Both the position numbers and the translations under genes were made by a program. Below are positions 26,013 through 34,373 of a stretch of 64,000 nucleotides of DNA, piece after piece (the first letter of the stretch is position 1; each line of letters opens with the position of its first letter). The stretch covers positions 2,660,501 through 2,724,500 of the forward strand of contig NZ_JAPEMT010000001.1 in assembly GCF_026342435.1 (NCBI RefSeq), read 5' to 3'. The DNA comes from Streptomyces sp. NBC_00237. Lineage in GTDB: Bacteria; Actinomycetota; Actinomycetes; Streptomycetales; Streptomycetaceae. The notes beneath the pieces were generated by a model. That model was not told where the DNA came from. It worked only from the letters and a program-made list of their open reading frames with translations, and did not search any database.

Positions 26013-26735
26013 CTACCTCGGCTCCTCGTGCGCGAGGGCCGACGCGCGGCGCGTACGGATCAAAAAGTCTTCCACCCGGGCGTGGTCGGGGAGGGGTGGG
26101 AGCGGGCTGGTGAGGACGGCCAGGGAGGCCGCTTCCACCAGGCGGTTCAGGCGCTCTTCGATCTCTGGCCAGGGGACTTCGCCGCGTTTGACCGCGAGGA
26201 GGGGCTCGCGGGCGTCGCCGACGCCGACCGACAGTTCACCCGTACGGAGAAGGTCGAGGCAGCTCGTGAGGAGGCGCAGGAGGTGCATGGCGTGCTTCCA
26301 GCGCGGTGCGCCGTACTGGCGTACGTCCGCGTCGATCTTGCGGCGCTGACTGTCCGCGTACCCGACGAAGGTGGTGTGCACCTGGCGGGAGAGGAAGGCG
26401 GAGCGCAGGGAGAGGAGTTCCTCGCCGCGTGCGTCCACGTGGAGGGGGAGCGGGGAGTGCAGGCATTCGAGGATGTTGGGGTTGGCGCGCAGGGCGAGGT
26501 CGCAGAAGCGTTCCAGCTCCCAGGAGAAGTGTTCGTCCGCCGGTCCTTCGACGTGGGTGGGGGGCTTGGCGAAGCGCCAGAAGAGGGGGGTGGGGGCGAG
26601 GAAGACGCCCCGGACGTCCGTGTCGCTGTCCTCCGTCGCCAGTCCGAACGCGCGCGAGCCCATGACGCAGGAGTAGATCGTGTGGTCGCGGACGAGAGCG
26701 TGGGGTGGGGGTGAAGGTGACGGAGGTGCGGTCAT
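26013..26735 (-). CDS. predicted nucleotidyltransferase (COG3541/YcgL-like)
   Basis: This is a 240-residue protein of the DNA polymerase beta-like nucleotidyltransferase superfamily. The signature YSCVMGSRAFGLATEDSDTD followed by VRGVF gives the GS motif and DxD metal ligands. Later motifs are HFSWELERFCDLALRANPNI and GYADSQRRKI. The family occurs widely in bacteria and phages with RNA or nucleotide substrates mostly undefined. No HEPN partner is adjacent, so a toxin-antitoxin role has no support here. It is 18 bases upstream of the Rieske gene's 3' end on the same strand. Confidence 0.8.
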   Translation of the reverse strand: MTAPPSPSPPPHALVRDHTIYSCVMGSRAFGLATEDSDTDVRGVFLAPTPLFWRFAKPPTHVEGPADEHFSWELERFCDLALRANPNILECLHSPLPLHVDARGEELLSLRSAFLSRQVHTTFVGYADSQRRKIDADVRQYGAPRWKHAMHLLRLLTSCLDLLRTGELSVGVGDAREPLLAVKRGEVPWPEIEERLNRLVEAASLAVLTSPLPPLPDHARVEDFLIRTRRASALAHEEPR

Positions 26736-26753
26736 AGAGGGGATTGTCGGCGG

Positions 26754-27218
26754 TCAGGCGAGGCGGATCGAGCCGTTTTCCACGGTGATGGCGCGGGGCG
26801 GGAGGGGGCGGGGGGCCGGGCCGCCCGCGACGGAGGCGTCGGCGATGCGGTACTTGCTGCCGTGGCAGGGGCAGTTGATGGTGCCGCCCGCGACGTCGGC
26901 GACCGTACAGCCCGCGTGGGTGCAGGTGGAGGAGAACGCCTTGAAGCTGCCCGCCTCGGGCTGGGTGACGACGACCTTCTCGTTCTGGAAGACCTTGCCG
27001 CCGCCCACCGGGATGTCCGACGTCGCCGTCAAGGGAGCGGGTTTGGGGGCGCTCTGGCCGTTCGATGCGGGTGGGGCGGAGGGGTCGTTCGCGGGCGGGG
27101 GCTCGGTGTCGGTGCTGCCTTCGCTCTCGCCGTACTTGCTGCATCCGGCGGCGGCGAGCAGGGCCGCTGTTCCGGCAGCCGCCGCGAGGACCGCCCGGCG
27201 GGTCGTGGGTGCGTGCAT
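26754..27218 (-). CDS. Rieske [2Fe-2S] lipoprotein
   Basis: This is an exported electron-transfer protein of 154 residues. The N-terminus TTRRAVLAAA with AAAGC26 has both a twin-arginine-like motif and a lipobox, so a folded, lipid-anchored protein outside the membrane is expected. A Pro-rich linker (residues 30-65) precedes the Rieske domain. Cys99-x-His101 and Cys116-x-x-His119 are the cluster ligands, and Cys104 and Cys118 the usual disulfide pair. ATG 27218 with AGGGAG upstream is preferred over the longer frame. The neighbouring DUF6529 membrane protein is the obvious redox partner. Confidence 0.92.
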   Translation of the reverse strand: MHAPTTRRAVLAAAAGTAALLAAAGCSKYGESEGSTDTEPPPANDPSAPPASNGQSAPKPAPLTATSDIPVGGGKVFQNEKVVVTQPEAGSFKAFSSTCTHAGCTVADVAGGTINCPCHGSKYRIADASVAGGPAPRPLPPRAITVENGSIRLA

Positions 27219-27238
27219 GGGGTGTGCTCCCTTGGGGT

Positions 27239-27305
27239 CGGGGCGGGACACTTCGCTACGGGGGCGGGACGCTTCGTTACGTTCGGGGCGGGACGCTTCG
27301 CTACG
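27239..27305 (-). repeat. three ~22-bp tandem repeats at the DUF6529 stop
   Basis: Units at 27239-27260, 27261-27281 and 27284-27305 share a GGGGCGGGAC-CTTCG-TACG core. Read on the minus strand each carries a stop codon (TAG 27301, TAA 27277, TAG 27256), all in the frame of the DUF6529 gene, whose stop is the first. The array fills the gap to the Rieske gene and ends 20 bases before its start codon, just before its ribosome-binding site. Confidence 0.8.
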
Positions 27306-27897
27306 TGGTGAGGCCGAAGGTGCGGAAGAACCAGAGGGCCGAGGTCAGCCAGACCACCGTCAGCACGGTGAAGACCAGGCCGCCGACGACCGGCAGCAGC
27401 CACCCCGGCAGCCGTTCCGTCCGCAGCAGCAGCATCTTGGCGCTGAACGCGCCGAAGAAGAAGCAGCCCGCCAGAGAGTGCCACATCACCCGGCCGCCGA
27501 AGGTCTGGAAGCCGAGACCGTACAGGCAGTGCACGGCCACCGGGACGGCGAGCAGGAAGGCGGTCCGGCCCGACCAGCGGTGCACGGGCGACATCCACGG
27601 GGCGCTGCGCACGCCCGGCAGGCGTCCGTACATCGCCAGCGCGGACAGCACCTGGACGAGCGCGAAGGCGAAGGCACCGGTCGCCAGCCAGGACTTCACC
27701 GCGCCCGTGCTGCTGAATCCGGCGAGGTTGAACGCCGTGCCCGCCGGGTCGTGGATCTTCCCGTACGCCCCGAGGCCGACCGCGACCGCCGCCGCCACCA
27801 GCACGGGGACGAGCCAGCGGGCGGGGCCCGGGCGGGCGTGGCCGGAGGCGGGGGAGGGGAACGACGCGGTCGGGGCGTTGGGGTCGACGTTGCTCAT
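27301..27897 (-). CDS. DUF6529 / cytochrome b561-like membrane protein
   Basis: This is a 198-residue protein with five predicted membrane segments (about 28-45, 67-90, 112-130, 139-158, 167-190). Histidines 106, 123 and 140 sit at or within the segments, in positions that could ligate heme b (PVHRWSGR, AVHCLYGLGF, VMWHSLAGC). Together with the following Rieske lipoprotein it forms a compact b-type/Rieske pair. Electron transfer between quinol and an extracellular acceptor is inference. Its start region is tandemly duplicated, which puts a seven-residue ORF directly upstream. Confidence 0.75.
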   Translation of the reverse strand: MSNVDPNAPTASFPSPASGHARPGPARWLVPVLVAAAVAVGLGAYGKIHDPAGTAFNLAGFSSTGAVKSWLATGAFAFALVQVLSALAMYGRLPGVRSAPWMSPVHRWSGRTAFLLAVPVAVHCLYGLGFQTFGGRVMWHSLAGCFFFGAFSAKMLLLRTERLPGWLLPVVGGLVFTVLTVVWLTSALWFFRTFGLTT

Positions 27898-27949
27898 GGC
27901 GGGGTCACTCCCTGGGGACGTTGCTCATGTCGGGATCACTCCCTGGGGA
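27887..27949 (-). repeat. 31-bp duplication of a translation-initiation region
   Basis: Two near-identical 31-base copies (27887-27917 and 27918-27948) each contain CCAGGGAGTGA, a short spacer, then ATGAGCAACGT on the minus strand. The downstream copy supplies the real start of the DUF6529 gene. Because 31 is not a multiple of three the two ATGs are out of frame. Confidence 0.85.
27905..27928 (-). CDS. seven-residue leader ORF MSNVPRE
   Basis: The upstream copy of the duplicated start region encodes ATG AGC AAC GTC CCC AGG GAG TGA. It has the same type of ribosome-binding site as the real gene, and its last codons are the ribosome-binding site (CAGGGAG) of the DUF6529 gene. If translated, it would couple or interfere with initiation at 27897. 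There is no evidence that the peptide itself has a role. Confidence 0.45.
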   Translation of the reverse strand: MSNVPRE

Positions 27950-27993
27950 CGGTCCGAGGCGCCCGGAGGCACCCGAAAGGGGTCGAGCGGGTC

Positions 27994-28698
27994 CTACGGG
28001 GTGACCGGGCGGGCGGTGAGCCAGGCGTTGTCGATGACCACAGCGCCGGTGGCCGGGTCGATCCTCGGGGCGGCCGACGGTTTGCCATCGCGGGTGAAGA
28101 TGCCGACCTGGCGGCCGTCCTGGAGCACGATCCAGCCGCCGTCGATCGTGGTGCCGCGCACCTCGTTCGTCGCGCGGTAGAGGCCGGAGGGCTTGACCGC
28201 CTTCGCCGCGGAGAAGTCCTGCTTGCGGTCCGTCACCTCGACCTCGCCCTCGACCTTCCCGTTGCGGCTGGTCGCTTCGAGCTTGGCACCGTTGCGGCCG
28301 GTCAGGCGCATGCTGCCGTCGTCCTCGACGTTGCCCTTGAGCCAGGACTCGCGGGTGCGGCCGTCGCAGTAGTAGGCCACGGCCCTTCCGTCCCGTACGG
28401 AGATGGACACGGCGGCGGTGTCGTCGTCGGTGCGGCCCGCGTAGACGGTCTCCGGGCCCGCCGCGGTGGGCGAGGGAGCGGCGGATGAGGGAGGTGCGGA
28501 CGGGGAAGGCGGCGCGGACGAGGCGGGTGGGGTCTTCGACGTCGCAGGGGACGCCGCAGGGGACGGCGGGGGGACGGGCGCCGCGCCGCCGCCTCCGTAC
28601 CCCGAACTCTTCGTGCCCGTCGTCGCGTTGAGCGACAGCATCACGGCGGCCAGGAGCAGCCCCGCGAGCAGTGTGTAGAGGGGACCGGAACGCTTCAT
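27994..28698 (-). CDS. membrane-anchored secreted protein, unknown function
   Basis: This is a 234-residue protein. A short basic N-terminus (MKRSGPLYT) precedes one hydrophobic helix (LLAGLLLAAVMLSLNA) and a Pro/Ser/Ala-rich linker to residue about 85. A soluble domain of about 145 residues follows (ETVYAGRTDDDTAAVSISVR, AYYCDGRTRESWLKGNV, LTGRNGAKLEATS). The topology suggests an extracellular domain on a single membrane anchor. ATG 28698 with GGGGAGG upstream is chosen over the longer frame. I do not recognise the domain. It lies upstream of the DUF6529/Rieske genes on the same strand, which may be accidental. Confidence 0.7.
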   Translation of the reverse strand: MKRSGPLYTLLAGLLLAAVMLSLNATTGTKSSGYGGGGAAPVPPPSPAASPATSKTPPASSAPPSPSAPPSSAAPSPTAAGPETVYAGRTDDDTAAVSISVRDGRAVAYYCDGRTRESWLKGNVEDDGSMRLTGRNGAKLEATSRNGKVEGEVEVTDRKQDFSAAKAVKPSGLYRATNEVRGTTIDGGWIVLQDGRQVGIFTRDGKPSAAPRIDPATGAVVIDNAWLTARPVTP

Positions 28699-29003
28699 TG
28701 GGGGCCTCCCCGCGACACCGGGTAGGCGGTGTCGGACCCACCATGCAAGCGGACCCCGGGGCCCGGCGTCCATAGTCAGGACAGAGGGGGCGCGACTGTT
28801 CTCCGGGGAGGGGCGCGCGGATCGTTCGGGGCGGGGCGCGCGAGGCGGAAGACGGGACGGAACGGCCCGAGTGGCAGCATGACGCCATCTGGGCGAGATT
28901 GAACGGGTCCGATGAGTCCGATGAACCTATGGGCGCTCAGATTGAGCGTCTGCGACCGGACTCGACCGATTCGGCTCTCTCGACCTTTCCGAAAGGCAGG
29001 ACC

Positions 29004-29423
29004 ATGGCGGGCAACGACCTCGGCAGTCTCCTCGGCGGCCTCCTGGGCGGCGGAAACTCCGGTTCCGGCGGCGGAGCGGGCAACATCCTCGGGTCCCTCC
29101 TCGGCGCGCTGGGCGGCGGCGCCAAGGACGGCTCCAACCCGCTGGGCGGCCTGATGGAGATGCTCCAGAAGTCCGGCCTCGCCGACCAGGCGCAGTCCTG
29201 GATCGGCACCGGCGACAACCAGCCGGTCAGCGGCGCGGAGGTCGCCCAGGCGCTCCCCGACGAAGCCCTGGCCAAGGCCGCCGAGCAGGCCGGTGTGACC
29301 CCGCAGGAGGCCGCCGACACCCTCGCGCAGGCCCTTCCGCAGGCCGTCGACAAGCTGACCCCGGAGGGCCAGCTTCCGCAGGCCGCGTCGCTGGAGGACC
29401 TCATCAGGCAGCAGGGCCTCTGA
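29004..29423 (+). CDS. YidB-family protein
   Basis: This is a 139-residue protein with Gly/Leu-rich helices at the start (NDLGSLLGGLLGGG), a central GLMEMLQKSGLADQAQSWIG and the family signature GTGDNQPVSGAEVAQALPDE with a PEGQLP ending. Function is unknown in all bacteria. ATG 29004 follows GGCAGGA; the longer frame (28899) lacks similarity. The stop context is duplicated, with a second in-frame TGA 21 bases downstream. Confidence 0.85.
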   Translation: MAGNDLGSLLGGLLGGGNSGSGGGAGNILGSLLGALGGGAKDGSNPLGGLMEMLQKSGLADQAQSWIGTGDNQPVSGAEVAQALPDEALAKAAEQAGVTPQEAADTLAQALPQAVDKLTPEGQLPQAASLEDLIRQQGL

Positions 29424-29444
29424 ACCCAGCAGCGGGGCCTCTGA
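29421..29444 (+). repeat. duplicated stop-codon context of the yidB-like gene
   Basis: CAGCAG(C)GGGGCCTCTGA occurs twice, so a second TGA (29442) lies 21 bases after the true stop (29421) and in the same frame. It is one of several examples of repeats containing a stop codon in this window. Confidence 0.6.
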
Positions 29445-29541
29445 CCGGCCTTGCTGCACGCACGGCTCCCCGGCTGCCCGCACCCGTGTACGTACGACGG
29501 TGCGGGCGGCCTGAGTCGTTGTCGGTGGGTCCCATTACGCT

Positions 29542-29631
29542 GAGCCGATCAGCATCTGGTTCTCGAAGTCGGACGGCCGGAACGTCCACCTCGGTGCCAC
29601 CGCCGCCCTGCGCAAGGACATCGCCCTGTGA
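29542..29631 (+). pseudogene. aroH: remnant of chorismate mutase aroH
   Basis: Immediately before tyrA about 29 codons read AEPISIWFSKSDGRNVHLG and then ATAALRKDIAL-stop. In AroH-type chorismate mutases ISIWFT lies near residue 45-50 of about 120, and HVYLxxAxALRKDI is the C-terminus. The interior between them and everything before are missing, and an in-frame TGA at 29512 excludes a longer protein. The terminal TGA still overlaps the tyrA GTG by four bases, as expected of an intact aroH-tyrA operon. Recognition is from memory of the family. Confidence 0.7.
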
Positions 29632-30713
29632 GAACCGCACTCGTCATCGGCACCGGTCTGATCGGCACCTCGGCAGCCCTCGCCCTGGCCGCCCGGGGCG
29701 TCACCGTCCACCTCGCCGACCACGACCCCGACCGGGCGAGCACCGCCGCCGCGCTCGGCGCCGGGACCGACGAGGCCCCCGCAGGCCCCGTCGACCTGGC
29801 GATCGTCGCCGTGCCGCCCACGCACGTCGCCGCGACCCTGGCCGACGCCATGCGACGCGGGGCCGCCCGCGGCTACATCGACGTCGCCAGCGTCAAGGGC
29901 GGACCGCGCCGCGAGCTGGAGGCGCTGGGCTGCGACCTGACGACGTACATCGGTACGCATCCGATGGCAGGCAAGGAGAAGTCGGGCCCGCTGGCCGGGA
30001 CCGCCGACCTCTTCGAAGGACGGCCCTGGGTGCTCACGCCCACCCGCGACAGCGACACCGAGGTCTTCAACCTGGCGCTCGAACTGATCGCCCTGTGCCG
30101 GGCGGTCCCCGTCGTCATGGACGCCGACGCCCACGACCGCGCGGTCGCCCTCGTCTCGCACACCCCGCAGCTCGTCTCCTCGATGGTCGCCGCCCGGCTG
30201 GAGGAGGCCGACGAGACGGCGGTACGGCTGTGTGGCCAGGGCATCCGCGACGTCACGCGGATCGCCGCGTCCGACCCCCGGATGTGGGTGGAGATCCTCT
30301 CCGCCAACCCGGGCCCGGTCGCCGACGTCCTCGCCTCGGTCGCCTCCGACCTGGACGAGACCGTGCAGTCGCTGCGCGCCCTCCAGTCCGCCGACGAGGC
30401 CAAGCGGCAGGACGGCGCGGACGGCATCGCGGACGTCCTGCGCCGGGGCAACGCCGGACGGGTGCGGGTGCCCGGAAAGCACGGCTCGGCCCCGACCGCG
30501 TACGAGACGGTCGCCGTGCTGATCAGCGACCAGCCGGGGCAGTTGGCCCGGATCTTCGCCGACGCCGGAGCGGCCGGGGTCAACGTCGAGGACGTGCGGA
30601 TCGAGCACGCGACCGGGCAGCAGGCCGGTCATGTCCAGCTGACCGTGCAGCCCTCGGCGGTGGACGGGCTGACGCGCACGCTGGTGGAGCGGGGGTGGTC
30701 GCTGCGGCCCTAG
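29628..30713 (+). CDS. tyrA: prephenate dehydrogenase
   Basis: Converts prephenate to 4-hydroxyphenylpyruvate with NAD in tyrosine synthesis. The Rossmann loop is VIGTGLIGTSAALALA, and catalytic-site segments are DVASVKGGPRRELEAL, IGTHPMAGKEKSGP and ALVSHTPQLVSSM. A C-terminal ACT domain (TVAVLISDQPGQLARIFADA) suggests feedback control by tyrosine. Its length is 361 residues. The start overlaps the stop of the aroH remnant, so the chorismate mutase step must come from another gene elsewhere. Confidence 0.93.
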   Translation: MRTALVIGTGLIGTSAALALAARGVTVHLADHDPDRASTAAALGAGTDEAPAGPVDLAIVAVPPTHVAATLADAMRRGAARGYIDVASVKGGPRRELEALGCDLTTYIGTHPMAGKEKSGPLAGTADLFEGRPWVLTPTRDSDTEVFNLALELIALCRAVPVVMDADAHDRAVALVSHTPQLVSSMVAARLEEADETAVRLCGQGIRDVTRIAASDPRMWVEILSANPGPVADVLASVASDLDETVQSLRALQSADEAKRQDGADGIADVLRRGNAGRVRVPGKHGSAPTAYETVAVLISDQPGQLARIFADAGAAGVNVEDVRIEHATGQQAGHVQLTVQPSAVDGLTRTLVERGWSLRP

Positions 30714-30888
30714 TGGCGGGGTCCGCGACGGGGCGAGCGACCGGGCCGGGGCCGGGGGTGCCGGTGCCGCCCGTCAGGGGTACGCCATTCAGCCGGTACC
30801 GTAGATGGTTGGCAGTGATGCGCCCCCGGCCGGGGGCGGTACTGCCGCCCGCCACCCCGCCCCGTGTACCAGGAAGGTGTCCGACACC

Positions 30889-31584
30889 GTGGAAACCGCC
30901 GCCCGGACCGCCCCGGCCGCCGTGATCGTCGCCATCGACGGCCCCTCCGGCACGGGCAAGTCCAGCACGTCCAAGGCCGTCGCCGCCAAGCTCGGACTCC
31001 GCTACCTGGACACCGGCGCCCAGTACCGGGCGATCACCTGGTGGATGCTGACCAACGGTGTGGACACCGCCGACGCGGCGGCCATGGCCACCGCCTCGGC
31101 CAAGCCCGCGATCGTGTCCGGCACCGACCCGTCCGCCCCGACCATCACGGTCGACGGCGTCGACGCGTCGGGACCGATCCGTACGCAGGACGTCACCTCC
31201 AAGGTCAGCGCCGTCAGCGCCGTCCCCGAGGTGCGCACCCGGATCACCGAGCTCCAGCGCGAGATCGCCCGCCGGGCCGAGGGCGGCATCGTCGTCGAGG
31301 GCCGCGACATCGGCACCACCGTGCTGCCCGACGCCGACCTGAAGATCTTCCTCACCGCCTCCGCCGAGGCCCGCGCGGCCCGCCGCAGCGGCGAGACCAA
31401 GGGCGCCGACGTCGCCGCCACCAAGGAAGCCCTGATCAAGCGGGACGCGGCCGACTCCGGCCGCAAGACCTCCCCGCTCGCCAAGGCGGCCGACGCGGTC
31501 GAGGTCGACACCACCGACCTCACCCTCGACCAGGTCATCGAGTGCGTCGTCACCCTGGTCGAGGAGAAGCGGGCCGGGAAGTGA
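30889..31584 (+). CDS. cmk: cytidylate kinase
   Basis: Phosphorylates CMP and dCMP. The P-loop is VIVAIDGPSGTGKSSTSKAV, followed by LGLRYLDTGAQYRAITWWML. VEGRDIGTTVLPDADLKIFL and the lid arginines in AEARAARR are also present. GTG 30889 (231 residues) is placed after AGGAAGG, with 11 bases between; GTG 30877 is possible but lies on that sequence. The stop overlaps the start of the acyltransferase (GTGA), and cmk-plsC-der is a common actinobacterial order. Confidence 0.95.
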   Translation: METAARTAPAAVIVAIDGPSGTGKSSTSKAVAAKLGLRYLDTGAQYRAITWWMLTNGVDTADAAAMATASAKPAIVSGTDPSAPTITVDGVDASGPIRTQDVTSKVSAVSAVPEVRTRITELQREIARRAEGGIVVEGRDIGTTVLPDADLKIFLTASAEARAARRSGETKGADVAATKEALIKRDAADSGRKTSPLAKAADAVEVDTTDLTLDQVIECVVTLVEEKRAGK

Positions 31585-32246
31585 AGGACGGCGAGAAGGG
31601 CCGGAACACCGGCAGCCCCAGGGGTGCCGCCGTCGGCCGGGGCATCGGCATCGGCCTGATGTACGGCCTGTTCAAGCCCCGCGTGCTCGGCTCCTGGCGC
31701 GTCCCGGCCGCAGGACCGGTCATACTCGCGGTGAACCACGCGCACAACATCGACGGCCCGATGCTGATGGGAACGGCACCCCGACCGGTGCACTTCCTCA
31801 TCAAGAAGGAGGCGTTCGTCGGCCCCCTCGACCCGTTCCTGCGGGGCATCGGACAGCTGCGGGTCGACCGCGGCAGCGTCGACCGGAACGCCGTCACCGA
31901 CGCCCTGGACGTCCTCGGCGGCGGCGGTGTGCTGGGGATCTTCCCCGAGGGCAGCCGGGGCGAGGGCGACTTCGCGTCGCTGCGCGCCGGACTCGCGTAC
32001 TTCGCCGTACGGTCGGGGGCGCCCATCGTCCCCGTCGCCGTACTCGGCAGTACGGAACGCAAGGGGCGGCTGGTTCCCGGCCTGCCGCCGCTGCGCAGCA
32101 GGGTCGACGTCGTCTTCGGCGACGCCTTCGAGGCCGGGGACGGCAGCGGACGGCGTACGAGGAAGGCGCTGGACGAGGCCACGGTGCGCATCCAGGAACG
32201 GCTGACCGCCCACCTGGCCGGGGCCAGACGGCTCACCGGGCGATAG
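31581..32246 (+). CDS. plsC: 1-acyl-glycerol-3-phosphate acyltransferase
   Basis: This membrane-associated acyltransferase has the HX4D motif in AVNHAHNIDGP, IKKEAFVGPLDPFLRGIGQL containing the phosphate-contact region, and FPEGSRG. It acylates lysophosphatidate in phospholipid synthesis. Its length is 221 residues. The GTG start overlaps the cmk stop, so it is the second gene of a cmk-plsC-der operon. The acyl donor and exact acceptor are not readable from sequence. Confidence 0.9.
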   Translation: MKDGEKGRNTGSPRGAAVGRGIGIGLMYGLFKPRVLGSWRVPAAGPVILAVNHAHNIDGPMLMGTAPRPVHFLIKKEAFVGPLDPFLRGIGQLRVDRGSVDRNAVTDALDVLGGGGVLGIFPEGSRGEGDFASLRAGLAYFAVRSGAPIVPVAVLGSTERKGRLVPGLPPLRSRVDVVFGDAFEAGDGSGRRTRKALDEATVRIQERLTAHLAGARRLTGR

Positions 32247-32333
32247 GCGTTAGCGCCGCGCCCGATGGTGGGCGAGACTTGAGTAGTGGGTCGCGGGATG
32301 CGGCCCATCGATGATGAATGAGGAACGGACTTC

Positions 32334-33824
32334 ATGAACGACCAGATCCACTCCGGCGACGAGCACGGACCCGAGCAGGGCGCCGCCCACGGTGCGCTCG
32401 GTGACGCCGAGTACGCGGAGTTCATGGAGCTCGCCGCGCAGGAGGGCTTCGACCTCGCCGACATCGAGGGCGCCCTCGACGAGGCGAACGCCGGACCGCT
32501 CCCCGTACTCGCCGTCGTCGGCCGCCCCAATGTCGGCAAGTCGACCTTGGTGAACCGCATCATCGGCCGCCGCGAGGCCGTCGTGCAGGACAAGCCCGGC
32601 GTCACCCGCGACCGCGTCTCCTACGAGGCCGAGTGGGCGGGCCGTCGCTTCAAGGTGATGGACACCGGCGGCTGGGAGCAGGACGTGCTGGGGCTCGACG
32701 CCTCGGTCGCCGCCCAGGCCGAGTACGCGATCCAGACAGCCGACGCGGTCGTCTTCGTGGTGGACTCCACGGTGGGCGCCACCGACACCGACGAGGCCGT
32801 CGTACGGCTGCTCCGCAAGGCCGGGAAGCCGGTCGTGCTGTGCGCCAACAAGGTCGACGGCCTGTCCGGCGAGGCCGACGCCACCGCCCTGTGGTCGCTG
32901 GGCCTCGGCGAGCCGCACCCGGTCTCCTCCCTGCACGGCCGAGGTACGGGCGACATGCTCGACGCGGTCCTGGAGGCCCTGCCGGACGCCCCCGAGCAGA
33001 CCTTCCCCAACGGCGCCCCGATGGGCGGCCCGCGCCGGATCGCCCTCATCGGCCGTCCGAACGTCGGCAAGTCCTCGCTGCTGAACAAGGTGGCGAAGGA
33101 GGACCGCGTCGTCGTCAACGAGCTGGCCGGGACCACCCGCGACCCGGTCGACGAGCTGATCCAGCTCGGTGGCGTCACGTGGAAGTTCATCGACACGGCC
33201 GGTATCCGCCGCCGCGTGCACATGCAGGAAGGTGCGGACTACTACGCCTCGCTCCGTACGGCAGCCGCCGTGGAGAAGGCCGAGGTCGCCGTCATCCTGA
33301 TCGACTCCAGCGAGTCGATCTCCGTGCAGGACCAGCGGATCGTCACGATGGCCGTCGAGGCCGGTCGTGCGATCGTGCTCGCGTTCAACAAGTGGGACAC
33401 CCTCGACGAGGAGCGCCGCTACTACCTGGAGCGCGAGATCGAGACCGAGCTGGCCCAGGTCGCCTGGGCCCCGCGCGTCAACGTCTCCGCCCTGACCGGC
33501 CGCCACATGGAGAAGCTGGTCCCGGCGATCGAGACGTCGCTGGAGGGCTGGGAGACCCGCGTGCCCACCGGCCGCCTCAACGCCTTCCTCGGCGAGCTCG
33601 TGGCCGCCCACCCGCACCCCGTCCGCGGCGGCAAGCAGCCGCGCATCCTCTTCGGGACGCAGGCGGGCGCCAAGCCGCCGCGGTTCGTGCTGTTCGCCTC
33701 GGGCTTCCTGGAGGCGGGCTACCGGCGCTTCGTGGAGCGCCGCCTGCGCGAGGAGTTCGGCTTCGAGGGAACGCCGATCCACCTGTCGGTGCGGGTGCGC
33801 GAGAAGCGCGGCCGTAACAAGTAA
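32334..33824 (+). CDS. der: ribosome-associated GTPase Der (EngA)
   Basis: Essential GTPase for 50S assembly with two tandem G domains and a KH-like domain. The G1 motifs are [18 protein letters not shown] and [17 protein letters not shown]. The G3 motifs are DTGGW and DTAGIRR, and the G4 motifs NKVD and NKWD. Its length of 496 residues includes an N-terminal acidic extension of about 55 residues that is usual in actinomycetes. The ATG start lies 87 bases after plsC. Confidence 0.97.
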   Translation: MNDQIHSGDEHGPEQGAAHGALGDAEYAEFMELAAQEGFDLADIEGALDEANAGPLPVLAVVGRPNVGKSTLVNRIIGRREAVVQDKPGVTRDRVSYEAEWAGRRFKVMDTGGWEQDVLGLDASVAAQAEYAIQTADAVVFVVDSTVGATDTDEAVVRLLRKAGKPVVLCANKVDGLSGEADATALWSLGLGEPHPVSSLHGRGTGDMLDAVLEALPDAPEQTFPNGAPMGGPRRIALIGRPNVGKSSLLNKVAKEDRVVVNELAGTTRDPVDELIQLGGVTWKFIDTAGIRRRVHMQEGADYYASLRTAAAVEKAEVAVILIDSSESISVQDQRIVTMAVEAGRAIVLAFNKWDTLDEERRYYLEREIETELAQVAWAPRVNVSALTGRHMEKLVPAIETSLEGWETRVPTGRLNAFLGELVAAHPHPVRGGKQPRILFGTQAGAKPPRFVLFASGFLEAGYRRFVERRLREEFGFEGTPIHLSVRVREKRGRNK

Positions 33825-33844
33825 CGCCCCTTCGGGGTGACGAG

Positions 33845-34255
33845 CTAGTAGCCCCTGCGGGGGCCGGGCGGCAGTGCGGCGGGGAAGTGGTTCCCGGTGT
33901 GCTGCCGCCCTTGGTTGTGCTGGGTGTGCAGGTTGTGCCAGGTGCTCAGGTGCGACGGCTGGGCCGCCTGCGGGACGTGTGCGATCTGGTGGTGTCCCTG
34001 ATAGCCGCCGTGGCCGTAGTGGCCGGTGACCGCACCGGGGAACATGCCCATCCCCGCGCCGAAGGCCGTGAAGCCGAGGTCCTCCTCGCCGCTCCGGTCG
34101 CCCGGCAGGGCCCGGAACGAGCGGCGGTACTCCGAGTACAGCGAGTCGTAGATCGGCGTGAGCGTCGTGAAGGCGGAGTGCGGCGGCGTCTCCTGCGCGG
34201 GCCGCATGGCAGGGATCTGGCTCTGGTACGGGCGAGTGGGGTCGTATGAGTGCAC
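33845..34255 (-). CDS. histidine/glutamine-rich small protein, unknown
   Basis: This is a 136-residue protein with a compact middle (TTLTPIYDSLYSEYRRSFRA) and a tail rich in His, Gln and Gly (HYGHGGYQGHHQIAH). It is convergent with der and starts near a perfect ATACGC-A-GCGTAT palindrome. GTG 34255 is used, though ATG 34207 is an alternative and neither has a strong ribosome-binding site. No family recognised. The His-rich tail could bind metal, but this is speculation. Confidence 0.6.
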   Translation of the reverse strand: MHSYDPTRPYQSQIPAMRPAQETPPHSAFTTLTPIYDSLYSEYRRSFRALPGDRSGEEDLGFTAFGAGMGMFPGAVTGHYGHGGYQGHHQIAHVPQAAQPSHLSTWHNLHTQHNQGRQHTGNHFPAALPPGPRRGY

Positions 34256-34319
34256 GTACGTGCCAACGACCCCACCGCCCGTCGGATGCGGGTACGGAGC
34301 GTACGGAACGGCCCGAATT

Positions 34320-34338
34320 CGGATACGCAGCGTATTCG
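34320..34338. promoter_or_regulatory. palindrome upstream of the His-rich protein gene
   Basis: CG-x-ATACGC-A-GCGTAT-x-CG is a symmetric element 65 bases before the minus-strand start at 34255 and 36 bases after the end of the convergent-side gene 34374-35156. It is a possible operator or promoter part. Confidence 0.35.
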
Positions 34339-34373
34339 TCCGCCCGCGTCGGGGCCGGAGCCCCGGGGTGGGC

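Noticed and set aside
26013..26735. Toxin-antitoxin (MNT/HEPN) module
   Set aside because: The nucleotidyltransferase is of the larger YcgL-like type and no HEPN gene is adjacent.
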